Assembly: GCA_007117255.1 (NCBI GenBank)
Contig: SKGU01000366.1
Location: 1-5,215, forward strand
Direction: 5' to 3'
Source: Natronohydrobacter sp.
Lineage (GTDB): Bacteria; Pseudomonadota; Alphaproteobacteria; Rhodobacterales; Rhodobacteraceae
Length of the DNA stretch: 5,215 bases
Shown here one piece after another: positions 1-5,215 of this stretch (positions are counted from its first letter, which is position 1; every line of letters begins with the position of its first letter). Position numbers and translations under genes: made by a program. The notes beneath the pieces were generated by a model. The model made no database searches and was not told the DNA's origin. It saw only the letters and a program-made list of their open reading frames with translations.

Positions 1-1287
1 GATTTCCATGCCATCACCTCGGCGCATAACCTGCTGTCGGCGATGATCGACAACCATATCTACTGGGGCAACGAGCTGGAAATCGACGAGCGCCGCATCG
101 TGTGGCGCCGTGTGATGGACATGAATGACCGCGCGCTGCGTGACATGGTGATCTCGTTGGGCGGTGTGTCGAACGGTTTCGCGCGCCAGACGGGGTTCGA
201 TATCACCGTGGCCTCTGAAGTGATGGCGATTCTGTGTCTGGCTGCCGATCTTGATGACCTGCAGCGCCGGTTGGGTGACATCGTGGTGGCTTACCGTCGC
301 GACAAAACGCCGATTTACTGCCGTGATATCGGCGCGCAAGGCGCAATGACCGTCCTTTTGAAAGATGCGATGCAGCCCAATCTGGTGCAAACGCTGGAAA
401 ACAACCCGGCCTTTGTACATGGTGGGCCTTTCGCCAATATCGCGCATGGCTGCAACTCTGTAGTGGCCACACAAACAGCGCTTGGATTGGCGGATTACGT
501 TGTGACTGAAGCCGGCTTCGGCGCGGACCTTGGCGCGGAGAAGTTCTTCAACATCAAATGCCGCAAGGCCGGGTTGAAACCATCGGTTGCTGTGATCGTT
601 GCGACGGTACGCGCAATGAAGATGAATGGTGGCGTGGCGAAAGCGGATCTAGGTTCGGAAAATGTAAGCGCAGTTGAAAAAGGCTGCCCGAATCTGGGTC
701 GTCATATTGAGAATGTGAAATCTTTTGGCGTGCCCGTCGTGGTCGCGATCAACCATTTTCATTCCGATACCGAGGCTGAGATACAGGCGGTGAAGGATTT
801 TGTCGCGTCGCTTGGCTCTGAAGCGATCCTGTGCCGCCATTGGGCCGAAGGGTCAAAAGGGGTCAAGGAGCTGGCCACCCGTGTTGCTGAACTGGCAGAT
901 GGCGACTGGTCGCAATTTGCGCCGCTTTATGGTGATGAGTTGCCCTTGTTCGAGAAAATCGAAACCATCGCCCGCCGCATCTACCGCGCAGACGAGGTGC
1001 TTGCCGATGGCAAGATTCGCAACCAGCTCAAGGAATGGGAGGCGGCTGGCTACGGTGATCTGCCGATCTGCATGGCCAAGACGCAGTATTCCTTCTCTAC
1101 TGACCCTGATCTGCGTGGGGCACCTGTGAATCATTCTGTGCCTGTACGGGAAGTGCGCTTGTCGGCCGGGGCAGGATTCATCGTGGTCATCTGCGGTGAG
1201 ATCATGACCATGCCCGGCCTGCCGCGTAAACCCGCTGCGCAATCGATCCGCTTCAACGATGCGGGATTGATCGAAGGGCTGTTCTGA
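1..1287 (+). CDS. fhs: Formate-tetrahydrofolate ligase, C-terminal part (5' end off window)
   Basis: Cytoplasmic ATP-dependent ligase joining formate to tetrahydrofolate to give 10-formyl-THF, the entry of formate into the folate C1 pool. The frame is open from base 1 (DFHAITSAHNLL...), so the gene starts upstream; the ATG at 43 is internal. 428 residues are visible against a usual length near 555-560, so roughly 130 N-terminal residues, including the ATP P-loop, are missing only because the window is cut. Family motifs are clear: VHGGPFANIAHGC at visible residues 139-151, EAGFGADLGAEKF at 170-182, the second FTHFS signature VATVRAMKMNGG at 200-211, VVAINHF at 247-253, PICMAKTQYS further on, and CGEIMTMPGLP at 398-408 near the C-terminus. 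The frame is intact to TGA. It lies upstream of a chorismate mutase and folD on the same strand; FolD uses or supplies its product. Identification is very secure. Confidence 0.98.
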   Translation, partial: DFHAITSAHNLLSAMIDNHIYWGNELEIDERRIVWRRVMDMNDRALRDMVISLGGVSNGFARQTGFDITVASEVMAILCLAADLDDLQRRLGDIVVAYRRDKTPIYCRDIGAQGAMTVLLKDAMQPNLVQTLENNPAFVHGGPFANIAHGCNSVVATQTALGLADYVVTEAGFGADLGAEKFFNIKCRKAGLKPSVAVIVATVRAMKMNGGVAKADLGSENVSAVEKGCPNLGRHIENVKSFGVPVVVAINHFHSDTEAEIQAVKDFVASLGSEAILCRHWAEGSKGVKELATRVAELADGDWSQFAPLYGDELPLFEKIETIARRIYRADEVLADGKIRNQLKEWEAAGYGDLPICMAKTQYSFSTDPDLRGAPVNHSVPVREVRLSAGAGFIVVICGEIMTMPGLPRKPAAQSIRFNDAGLIEGLF

Positions 1288-1291
1288 GTGC

Positions 1292-1349
1292 CGGGATGGT
1301 GGACGGCGCTCGCGCGGCTACGCCGCCCGTCGCCCCGCCCACCATCCCG
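1292..1349. repeat. Nested GC-rich inverted repeat downstream of fhs
   Basis: Perfect 11-bp arms CGGGATGGTGG (1292-1302) and CCACCATCCCG (1339-1349) enclose a further pairing GACGG/CCGTC (1302-1306 with 1327-1331, an alternative that shares base 1302 with the outer stem) and a central hairpin GCGGC-TAC-GCCGC (1314-1326). It begins five bases after the fhs stop. No T-run follows the right arm, so it is not a classical Rho-independent terminator. It could be a REP-like dispersed palindrome, a 3'-end mRNA-stabilising structure for fhs, or a partial terminator separating fhs from the next two genes. The arms are read directly from the sequence; the role is inferred. Confidence 0.7.
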
Positions 1350-1415
1350 CGACGCCGCTACGCATTGCGCAAAACGGACCAGAGCGGTAGGACGCTGAGG
1401 TGTCACACTCTGGAT

Positions 1416-1422
1416 AAGGAAG
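1416..1422 (+). promoter_or_regulatory. Ribosome binding site of the chorismate mutase gene
   Basis: AAGGAAG, with GGA ending seven bases before the ATG at 1428. It decides the start: the frame is open further upstream to an ATG at 1296, but that reads through the palindrome and has no comparable site, and the homologous N-terminus begins at 1428. Confidence 0.7.
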
Positions 1423-1427
1423 CTCAG

Positions 1428-1739
1428 ATGCGCCCTGCATCCGATTGCAGCAATATGACCGAACTGCGTGCAGAAATTGATGATCTGGATCGGCAACTGG
1501 TTGCCCTCTTGGTGACGAGAGCAAGCTATATCGACCGTGCCGTCGAACTGAAATCGGCGGTCGGGTTGCAAGCGCGCATCGACGCGCGGGTGGATGAAGT
1601 GCTTGGCAATGTTCGCAGGCGTGCTGAAGAGCAGGGCCTAGACCCCGATCTGGCAGAGGCGCTCTGGACGCGCATTATTGAATGGTCCATCGCACGCGAA
1701 GAGCGGGTATTGGGGCCAAGTGTGGAAAGGAAGACGTGA
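1428..1739 (+). CDS. Chorismate mutase, AroQ class, PchB-like
   Basis: 103-residue all-helical AroQ-fold protein, predicted to convert chorismate to prephenate in phenylalanine/tyrosine synthesis. Helix 1 carries LRAEIDDLDRQLVALLVTR. Residues matching the family active site are Arg14, Arg31, Lys42 and Arg54, by comparison from memory with E. coli AroQ (R11, R28, K39, R51) and Pseudomonas PchB (R14, R31, K42). The N-terminal DC before helix 1, the GLD turn (70-72) and IIEWSIA (83-89) resemble PchB, the isochorismate pyruvate lyase. The site equivalent to AroQ Gln88/PchB Gln90 is Glu91. Length fits a single-domain enzyme, with no fused dehydratase or dehydrogenase. The start at 1428 is preferred for its Shine-Dalgarno and homology; Met10 (1455) is a weaker alternative. 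The stop TGA overlaps the folD ATG by one base, implying translational coupling. Lyase activity is possible but no siderophore or salicylate genes are visible, so mutase is the better call. Confidence 0.88.
   Translation: MRPASDCSNMTELRAEIDDLDRQLVALLVTRASYIDRAVELKSAVGLQARIDARVDEVLGNVRRRAEEQGLDPDLAEALWTRIIEWSIAREERVLGPSVERKT
1728..1733 (+). promoter_or_regulatory. Ribosome binding site of folD
   Basis: AGGAAG within the last codons of the chorismate mutase gene, five bases before the folD ATG at 1739. It supports ATG 1739 over the in-frame GTG directly before it and over the upstream in-frame ATG at 1682, which lies well inside the chorismate mutase. Confidence 0.65.
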
Positions 1740-2629
1740 TGACTGCGAGCATTCTGGACGGAAAGAGCTTCGCCGCCAGTATTCGGGAGAAAGTGGCAGA
1801 GCATGTTGCGCGCCTGAAAAACGAGCATGGCGTGACGCCCGGTCTGGCAGTTGTGCTGGTGGGCGAAGACCCAGCAAGTCAGGTGTATGTGCGTTCCAAG
1901 GGGAAGCAAACTGTCGAGGTCGGGATGGCCTCTTTCGAACATAAGTTGGCGCCGGACATATCTGAAGCCGACCTTCTGGACCTGATCACGAAACTAAACG
2001 CCGATCCAGAAATTCACGGGATTCTCGTGCAGTTACCGCTGCCTGCTCATCTGAACTCTGATCTTGTGATCAACAGTATTGATCCTGCGAAAGATGTGGA
2101 TGGCTTTCACATTTCCAATGTCGGACTGTTGGGGACAGGTCAGAAATCCATGGTGCCCTGTACCCCGCTGGGTTGTCTTATGATGCTGCGTGACCATCAT
2201 GGCAGCCTGTCGGGGCTGGAGGCTGTTGTCGTTGGGCGCTCCAATATTGTGGGTAAACCCATGGCGCAGCTTTTGCTGGGCGAGAGCTGCACTGTGACGA
2301 TTGCACATTCACGCACAAAAGATCTGGCAGAAACCTGTCGTCGCGCAGATATCCTTGTGGCCGCTGTCGGGCGTGCCGAAATGATTCCGGGCGATTGGGT
2401 GAAGCCGGGCGCGACCGTGATAGACGTTGGCATCAATCGGATTGAGCGTGATGGCAAGCGCGTGCTTGTGGGCGATGTCCATTTTGACAGTGCAGCACAA
2501 GTGGCAGGCGCGATCACACCAGTTCCTGGTGGGGTCGGACCGATGACGATTGCCTGTTTGCTGGCCAATACTGTGACAGCATGTTGCCGCGCAAACGGGC
2601 TGCCGGAACCCGATGGCCTGACAGTCTGA
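1739..2629 (+). CDS. folD: Bifunctional methylene-THF dehydrogenase / methenyl-THF cyclohydrolase
   Basis: Cytoplasmic enzyme that oxidises 5,10-methylene-THF with NADP+ to 5,10-methenyl-THF and hydrolyses that to 10-formyl-THF, reversibly, linking the Fhs product to the serine/glycine C1 level. The 296 residues are full length. The N-terminal catalytic domain has YVRSKGK (50-56) with catalytic Lys54, VQLPLP (97-102) with Gln98, and DVDGFH (119-124) with Asp121, all at the same numbers as in E. coli FolD from memory. The NADP-binding domain has GRSNIVGKP (166-174), and the second family signature PVPGGVGPMT is at 261-270. The start ATG overlaps the preceding TGA (TGATG), so translation is probably coupled to the chorismate mutase. 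The stop lies one base from the stop of a convergent SDR gene. Nothing is missing or frameshifted. Confidence 0.98.
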   Translation: MTASILDGKSFAASIREKVAEHVARLKNEHGVTPGLAVVLVGEDPASQVYVRSKGKQTVEVGMASFEHKLAPDISEADLLDLITKLNADPEIHGILVQLPLPAHLNSDLVINSIDPAKDVDGFHISNVGLLGTGQKSMVPCTPLGCLMMLRDHHGSLSGLEAVVVGRSNIVGKPMAQLLLGESCTVTIAHSRTKDLAETCRRADILVAAVGRAEMIPGDWVKPGATVIDVGINRIERDGKRVLVGDVHFDSAAQVAGAITPVPGGVGPMTIACLLANTVTACCRANGLPEPDGLTV

Positions 2630-2639
2630 GCTATCTCAG
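2626..2639. other. Small hairpin over two convergent stop codons
   Basis: CTGAG (2626-2630), loop CTAT, CTCAG (2635-2639). The folD TGA (2627-2629) lies in the left arm and the SDR stop (2631-2633, minus strand) in the loop. Five base pairs with no T-run on either side is weak for a terminator, yet it is the only hairpin I see at the convergent junction. Confidence 0.4.
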
Positions 2640-3356
2640 CTTCGAGAACAGGATCCGCCCCATTAAACGGGTCATGGTTTGCGGCGCGATACGTCCCAGC
2701 ACCGCGGCCAGCTTCGGACCCGCGCCGGGTATGATGGCAAAGCGCCGCGCTGGCGCGGCCAGTATTGCATGTGCCACTTGCTCAGGAGCCATGCGGCCCT
2801 TGGGACTTGCGCCTTTGGGTGCATAACGTGCGGCGTGGGGGGTATCCATCGGGCCGGGGCAGGCCAGTTGTATCGCGATACCGTGTTTGCGCATCGTTGG
2901 GCGTAGCGCGCGTGCAAACCCTGCCAGCCCGTCCTTGCTGGCAGCATAGCTGGCCGCGCCCGGATAGCCTGTGAAGCACGACAGTGAGGCAACAAACACC
3001 AACCGGCCACCGGGGCGCAGAAACCCGCCCGCAACGAGCAGATGGGTCAGCCGGATCGGACCTGTCAGATTGGTTGATGCGACCCGCTGATGATCAGGTA
3101 GAGGAATCGCTTCGAACTCGCCCGTGGCGCTGATCCCTGCTGAGAGGACAACAAGATCAAAGGGACCATGCGTGGCCAGCCAGTCGCCCGTTGCATCCCA
3201 GGCAGCCGGGTCTGCGCTGCTCATGTCATGCCGATGCCAATTCGCCTCCACAGGCGCGGCAATGTCGATCACATGAACATCGTCGCCGCGCATCGTGCAG
3301 TCTGCAACAAGCGCCGCGCCAAGCCCGCTGGCACCGCCGATGATCAAAACCTTCAT
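2631..3356 (-). CDS. Short-chain dehydrogenase/reductase, NAD-type, substrate unknown
   Basis: 241-residue classical-type SDR with a single Rossmann domain, predicted to oxidise or reduce an alcohol/carbonyl group. The cofactor loop GGASGLG is at 7-13 after beta-1. Asp31 at the end of beta-2 (HVID) favours NAD(H) by the family rule. LSAGIS (71-76) stands where NAG is usual, so the Asn of that motif is replaced by Ser. The tetrad is Asn97, Ser124, Tyr137 and Lys141 in YAASK. PGPMDTP (167-173) is the post-catalytic PG motif. The C-terminal ~40 residues are basic and hydrophobic, which could favour membrane or lipid contact (inference). Its ATG overlaps the TGA of the upstream SDR as ATGA, and GGGGG (3362-3366) lies five bases before the start, so the two are co-translated. 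I do not recognise a specific named enzyme, and the substrate is unknown. Confidence 0.93.
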   Translation of the reverse strand: MKVLIIGGASGLGAALVADCTMRGDDVHVIDIAAPVEANWHRHDMSSADPAAWDATGDWLATHGPFDLVVLSAGISATGEFEAIPLPDHQRVASTNLTGPIRLTHLLVAGGFLRPGGRLVFVASLSCFTGYPGAASYAASKDGLAGFARALRPTMRKHGIAIQLACPGPMDTPHAARYAPKGASPKGRMAPEQVAHAILAAPARRFAIIPGAGPKLAAVLGRIAPQTMTRLMGRILFSKLR

Positions 3357-4042
3357 GTCGTCCCCCGCAGCAGCCGATGCATTCCAACGCGCAGAAATGA
3401 CACCGTTTGGCGGTCTGCTCCGCGTGGCGCGTCCAATGCACGCAGCAGGGCTGCGGCTGTTATCCGCGGGGGCAGGAACAACCGGTCAGCGAAATCGGGC
3501 TTGCGCCCGGCGCGTTCGGCCATGCCCGTGGCCACCGGACCGGGGTGAAGAACGCGCACCCGCACATCCCCGCGCCATTCTTCGGCCAATGCGCGGCCAA
3601 ATCCGTCCAGCGCGGCCTTGCTGGCGGAATAGACTGGCATGCCTGCCGCCCCTTTATGCGCGACCGAACCGATTAGCCCCAACCTGCCGCCAGACAAGAC
3701 CGCGCGCAGACCATGGGCGAGAGTGATATTTGCGTTGAGGTTAATCGCAAGCACAGTGTCGATGTCCTGCGCCGTTTCCTGTGTGAGCGGTCGAAAATGG
3801 CCCGCACCTGCATTCAGCACCGTCGCGCGCAACGGTCCGTGCGCGGCGGCCCAGTCCCGCAATCGCGCCACGGCATTCGGATCAGCAAGATCGCAGGCAT
3901 GATAGGCGCAGTCGGGAAAATCGGCAGGCAGTTCCGTGACGGCGCGCCGACCCGACGCCAGCACGCGTTCCCCGCGCGCCACCAGCAGATGCACCATTTC
4001 CAGCCCCAGCCCATGCGAGGCCCCGGTGATGAACCAAACCAC
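3353..4042 (-). CDS. Short-chain dehydrogenase/reductase, NADP-type, GTG start
   Basis: 229-residue SDR. TGASHGLG is at 6-13, NAG at 77-79, and the catalytic residues are Asn101, Ser126, Tyr138 and Lys142 in YSASK, followed by HPGPVATGM (166-174). Arg32-Arg33 just after beta-2 (ASGRR) favour NADP(H) by the family rule, unlike the downstream partner. The start codon is GTG (complement of 4040-4042). It is chosen because beta-1 (VVWFITGAS) begins at once, as usual for SDRs, and AGAGGGG lies five bases upstream. It overlaps the next SDR by four bases and follows the cysNC gene after 81 bp, so all three may share a transcript. There is no signal peptide or membrane segment, so it should be cytoplasmic. 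The substrate cannot be inferred. The two neighbours are related in fold but not near-identical, so they are not a recent duplication. Confidence 0.92.
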   Translation of the reverse strand: MVWFITGASHGLGLEMVHLLVARGERVLASGRRAVTELPADFPDCAYHACDLADPNAVARLRDWAAAHGPLRATVLNAGAGHFRPLTQETAQDIDTVLAINLNANITLAHGLRAVLSGGRLGLIGSVAHKGAAGMPVYSASKAALDGFGRALAEEWRGDVRVRVLHPGPVATGMAERAGRKPDFADRLFLPPRITAAALLRALDAPRGADRQTVSFLRVGMHRLLRGTT

Positions 4043-4123
4043 GATAGCCCCTCTTTGTTGAGCGCTGGTTTGCGCTACCGGGCGCGGCCCGCCCCGGCAA
4101 GGGCGGACCAGTTCACAAGCCTG
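4043..4123 (-). other. 81-bp spacer between cysNC and the SDR pair
   Basis: Contains two short inverted repeats: CCGCCC/GGGCGG (4089-4094 with 4101-4106) and AGCGC/GCGCT (4061-4065 with 4072-4076). Neither is followed on the minus strand by a T-run, so termination after cysNC is uncertain. No clear -35/-10 promoter was found. Confidence 0.4.
4048..4054 (-). promoter_or_regulatory. Ribosome binding site deciding the GTG start of the SDR gene
   Basis: On the minus strand AGAGGGG stands five bases before GTG 4042-4040. No in-frame ATG gives a better N-terminus, so the GTG start is supported. Confidence 0.6.
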
Positions 4124-5215
4124 TCACGGGATCAGTTTGGCCACGATCAGTTCAGCGGCCTCTTCTGCGTTCAACTGGGTCGTGTCGATGCGAATCTGTG
4201 GGGCTTCGGGCGCCTCATAGGGCGAATCAATTCCAGTGAAGTTCTTCAATTCGCCCGCGCGTGCCTTGGCATAAAGCCCCTTCACATCGCGTTTTTCGGC
4301 TTCCTCCAGAGGCGTGTCGATGAAGATCTCGATAAACTCGCCCGGTTGCATCATGCCACGCACCATGTCGCGCTCTGATCTGAAGGGCGAGATGAAGGCA
4401 GTGATCACGATCAGCCCGGCATCGGTCATGAGCTTCGCCACCTCGCCAACCCGGCGGATATTCTCGACCCGATCAGCATCTGTGAAACCCAGATCCTTGT
4501 TCAGTCCGTGGCGGACATTGTCGCCGTCCAGTAGGAACGTGTGGCGATTCATTCGTGCCAGCTTCCGCTCGACCAGATTGGCAATGGTGGACTTGCCAGA
4601 CCCTGAAAGGCCCGTCATCCACAAGACCATCGGCTTCTGGTTCTTCATCGCAGCATGATGATCGCGTGAAATATCTGTCGCCTGCCAGTGGATATTCTGC
4701 GCCCGGCGCAAGGCGAAATGGATCAGTCCAGCACCGACGGTACGATTGGTCATCTTGTCGATCAGAATGAACCCGCCCAGATCGCGATTGTCGTCATAGG
4801 GCGCGAATGGGATATCGCGGTCAGTGGTGATATTGGCCACGCCAATCGCGTTCAGGTCCAGCGTCTTGGCGGCCAGATGCTCCATCGTGTTGACATTGAC
4901 CTGATACTTCGGGGCGGCCACGGTCGCGCTGACGGTCTGCGGGCCGAGCTTCAGCCAATAGGCGCGGCCTGGCGTCATGGTGTCCTCATCCATCCACACG
5001 AGTGTGGCTTCGAACTGATCAGCCACTTCAACGGGGCTTTTGGCCGCTGTGATCACTTGCCCGCGCGAGCAATCGATCTCGTCTGCAAGGCACAGCGTGA
5101 CGGCCTGTCCGGCCACGGCCATGTCCAGATCGCCGTCGAAAGTGGCAATCCGTGAAACGCTGGACGTCTTGCCAGAGGGCAGCACGCGGATTTCATCGCC
5201 GACCGAGACATGGCC
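4124..5215 (-). CDS. cysNC: Bifunctional sulfate adenylyltransferase subunit 1 / APS kinase (CysN-CysC fusion), N-terminus off window
   Basis: Cytoplasmic sulfate-activation enzyme: the CysN part is the GTPase subunit that drives ATP sulfurylase (with CysD) to make APS, and the CysC part phosphorylates APS to PAPS. The 363 visible residues begin mid-protein (GHVSVGDEIRVLPSGKTS), in the EF-Tu-like domain II; the G domain lies beyond the right edge. The first ~190 residues are CysN domains II-III, with CSRGQVI (about 49-55) and DNRDLGGFILID (142-153). The APS kinase follows: P-loop GLSGSGKS at 202-209, LDGDNVRHGL at 229-238, FISPFRSER at 274-282 with the Ser position used as phospho-acceptor in CysC proteins, and KRDVKGLYAKARAGE near 308-322. 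The APS kinase domain looks complete and active. Rhizobial NodQ has the same architecture, but no nod genes are visible. A cysD partner would be expected upstream, to the right. The GTG at 5185 is an internal Val, not the start. Confidence 0.96.
   Translation of the reverse strand, partial: GHVSVGDEIRVLPSGKTSSVSRIATFDGDLDMAVAGQAVTLCLADEIDCSRGQVITAAKSPVEVADQFEATLVWMDEDTMTPGRAYWLKLGPQTVSATVAAPKYQVNVNTMEHLAAKTLDLNAIGVANITTDRDIPFAPYDDNRDLGGFILIDKMTNRTVGAGLIHFALRRAQNIHWQATDISRDHHAAMKNQKPMVLWMTGLSGSGKSTIANLVERKLARMNRHTFLLDGDNVRHGLNKDLGFTDADRVENIRRVGEVAKLMTDAGLIVITAFISPFRSERDMVRGMMQPGEFIEIFIDTPLEEAEKRDVKGLYAKARAGELKNFTGIDSPYEAPEAPQIRIDTTQLNAEEAAELIVAKLIP

Noticed and set aside
1365..1393. Promoter-like TTGCGC - 17 bp - TAGGAC upstream of the chorismate mutase
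   Set aside because: The -10 box matches the consensus at only about three of six positions; such a match is expected by chance in GC-rich DNA.
1296..1427. N-terminal extension of the chorismate mutase from the ATG at 1296
   Set aside because: The extra 44 codons read through the palindrome as a low-complexity Ala/Pro/Arg stretch, have no ribosome binding site, and do not match the family; the start at 1428 has both RBS and homology.
4048..4106. Rho-independent terminator after cysNC
   Set aside because: The CCGCCC/GGGCGG hairpin has only six pairs and no T-run on the minus strand.
3713..4378. 221-codon plus-strand open frame spanning the SDR start, the spacer and the cysNC end
   Set aside because: Antisense to two well-supported genes, with composition typical of a complement frame (many His, Arg, Gln) and no family motif.
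4688..5155. 155-codon open frame on the plus strand opposite cysNC
   Set aside because: Shadow of the GC-rich cysNC coding sequence; no RBS and no recognisable motif, while the opposite strand encodes clear CysN motifs.

Overview
This window looks like ordinary chromosomal DNA from an alphaproteobacterium, most likely of the Rhodobacteraceae (Roseobacter/Rhodobacter) type. That assignment is inference. It rests on the GC-rich third codon positions, tight gene packing, a chorismate mutase of the short type I associate with this family placed beside folate genes, and a fused CysN/CysC protein. No mobile element, CRISPR array, tRNA or rRNA was seen.

Left half, plus strand: a one-carbon/folate block. 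It opens with the C-terminal three quarters of formate-tetrahydrofolate ligase (fhs, cut by the left edge). A 140-bp spacer with a nested GC-rich inverted repeat follows, then a small AroQ/PchB-type chorismate mutase, then complete folD (methylene-THF dehydrogenase/cyclohydrolase). The chorismate mutase stop and folD start share one base (TGATG), so those two genes are almost certainly co-transcribed. Fhs and FolD together interconvert formate, 10-formyl-THF and 5,10-methylene-THF. The chorismate mutase belongs to aromatic amino acid synthesis and is the metabolic outsider.

Right half, minus strand: reading leftwards from the right edge, this begins with a CysN-CysC fusion (sulfate adenylyltransferase GTPase subunit joined to APS kinase, N-terminus off the window). 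An 81-bp gap follows, then two small short-chain dehydrogenases/reductases that overlap by ATGA. The second SDR ends one base from the folD stop, so the two halves converge with essentially no intergenic space. CysNC makes PAPS for sulfate assimilation or sulfation. The SDR substrates cannot be told from sequence.

I found no convincing new system. The points most worth a second look are the chorismate mutase coupled to folD, with Glu in place of the usual active-site Gln, the nested palindrome after fhs, and the tandem SDR pair with apparently opposite cofactor preference. No stretch longer than 300 bases lacks a gene.
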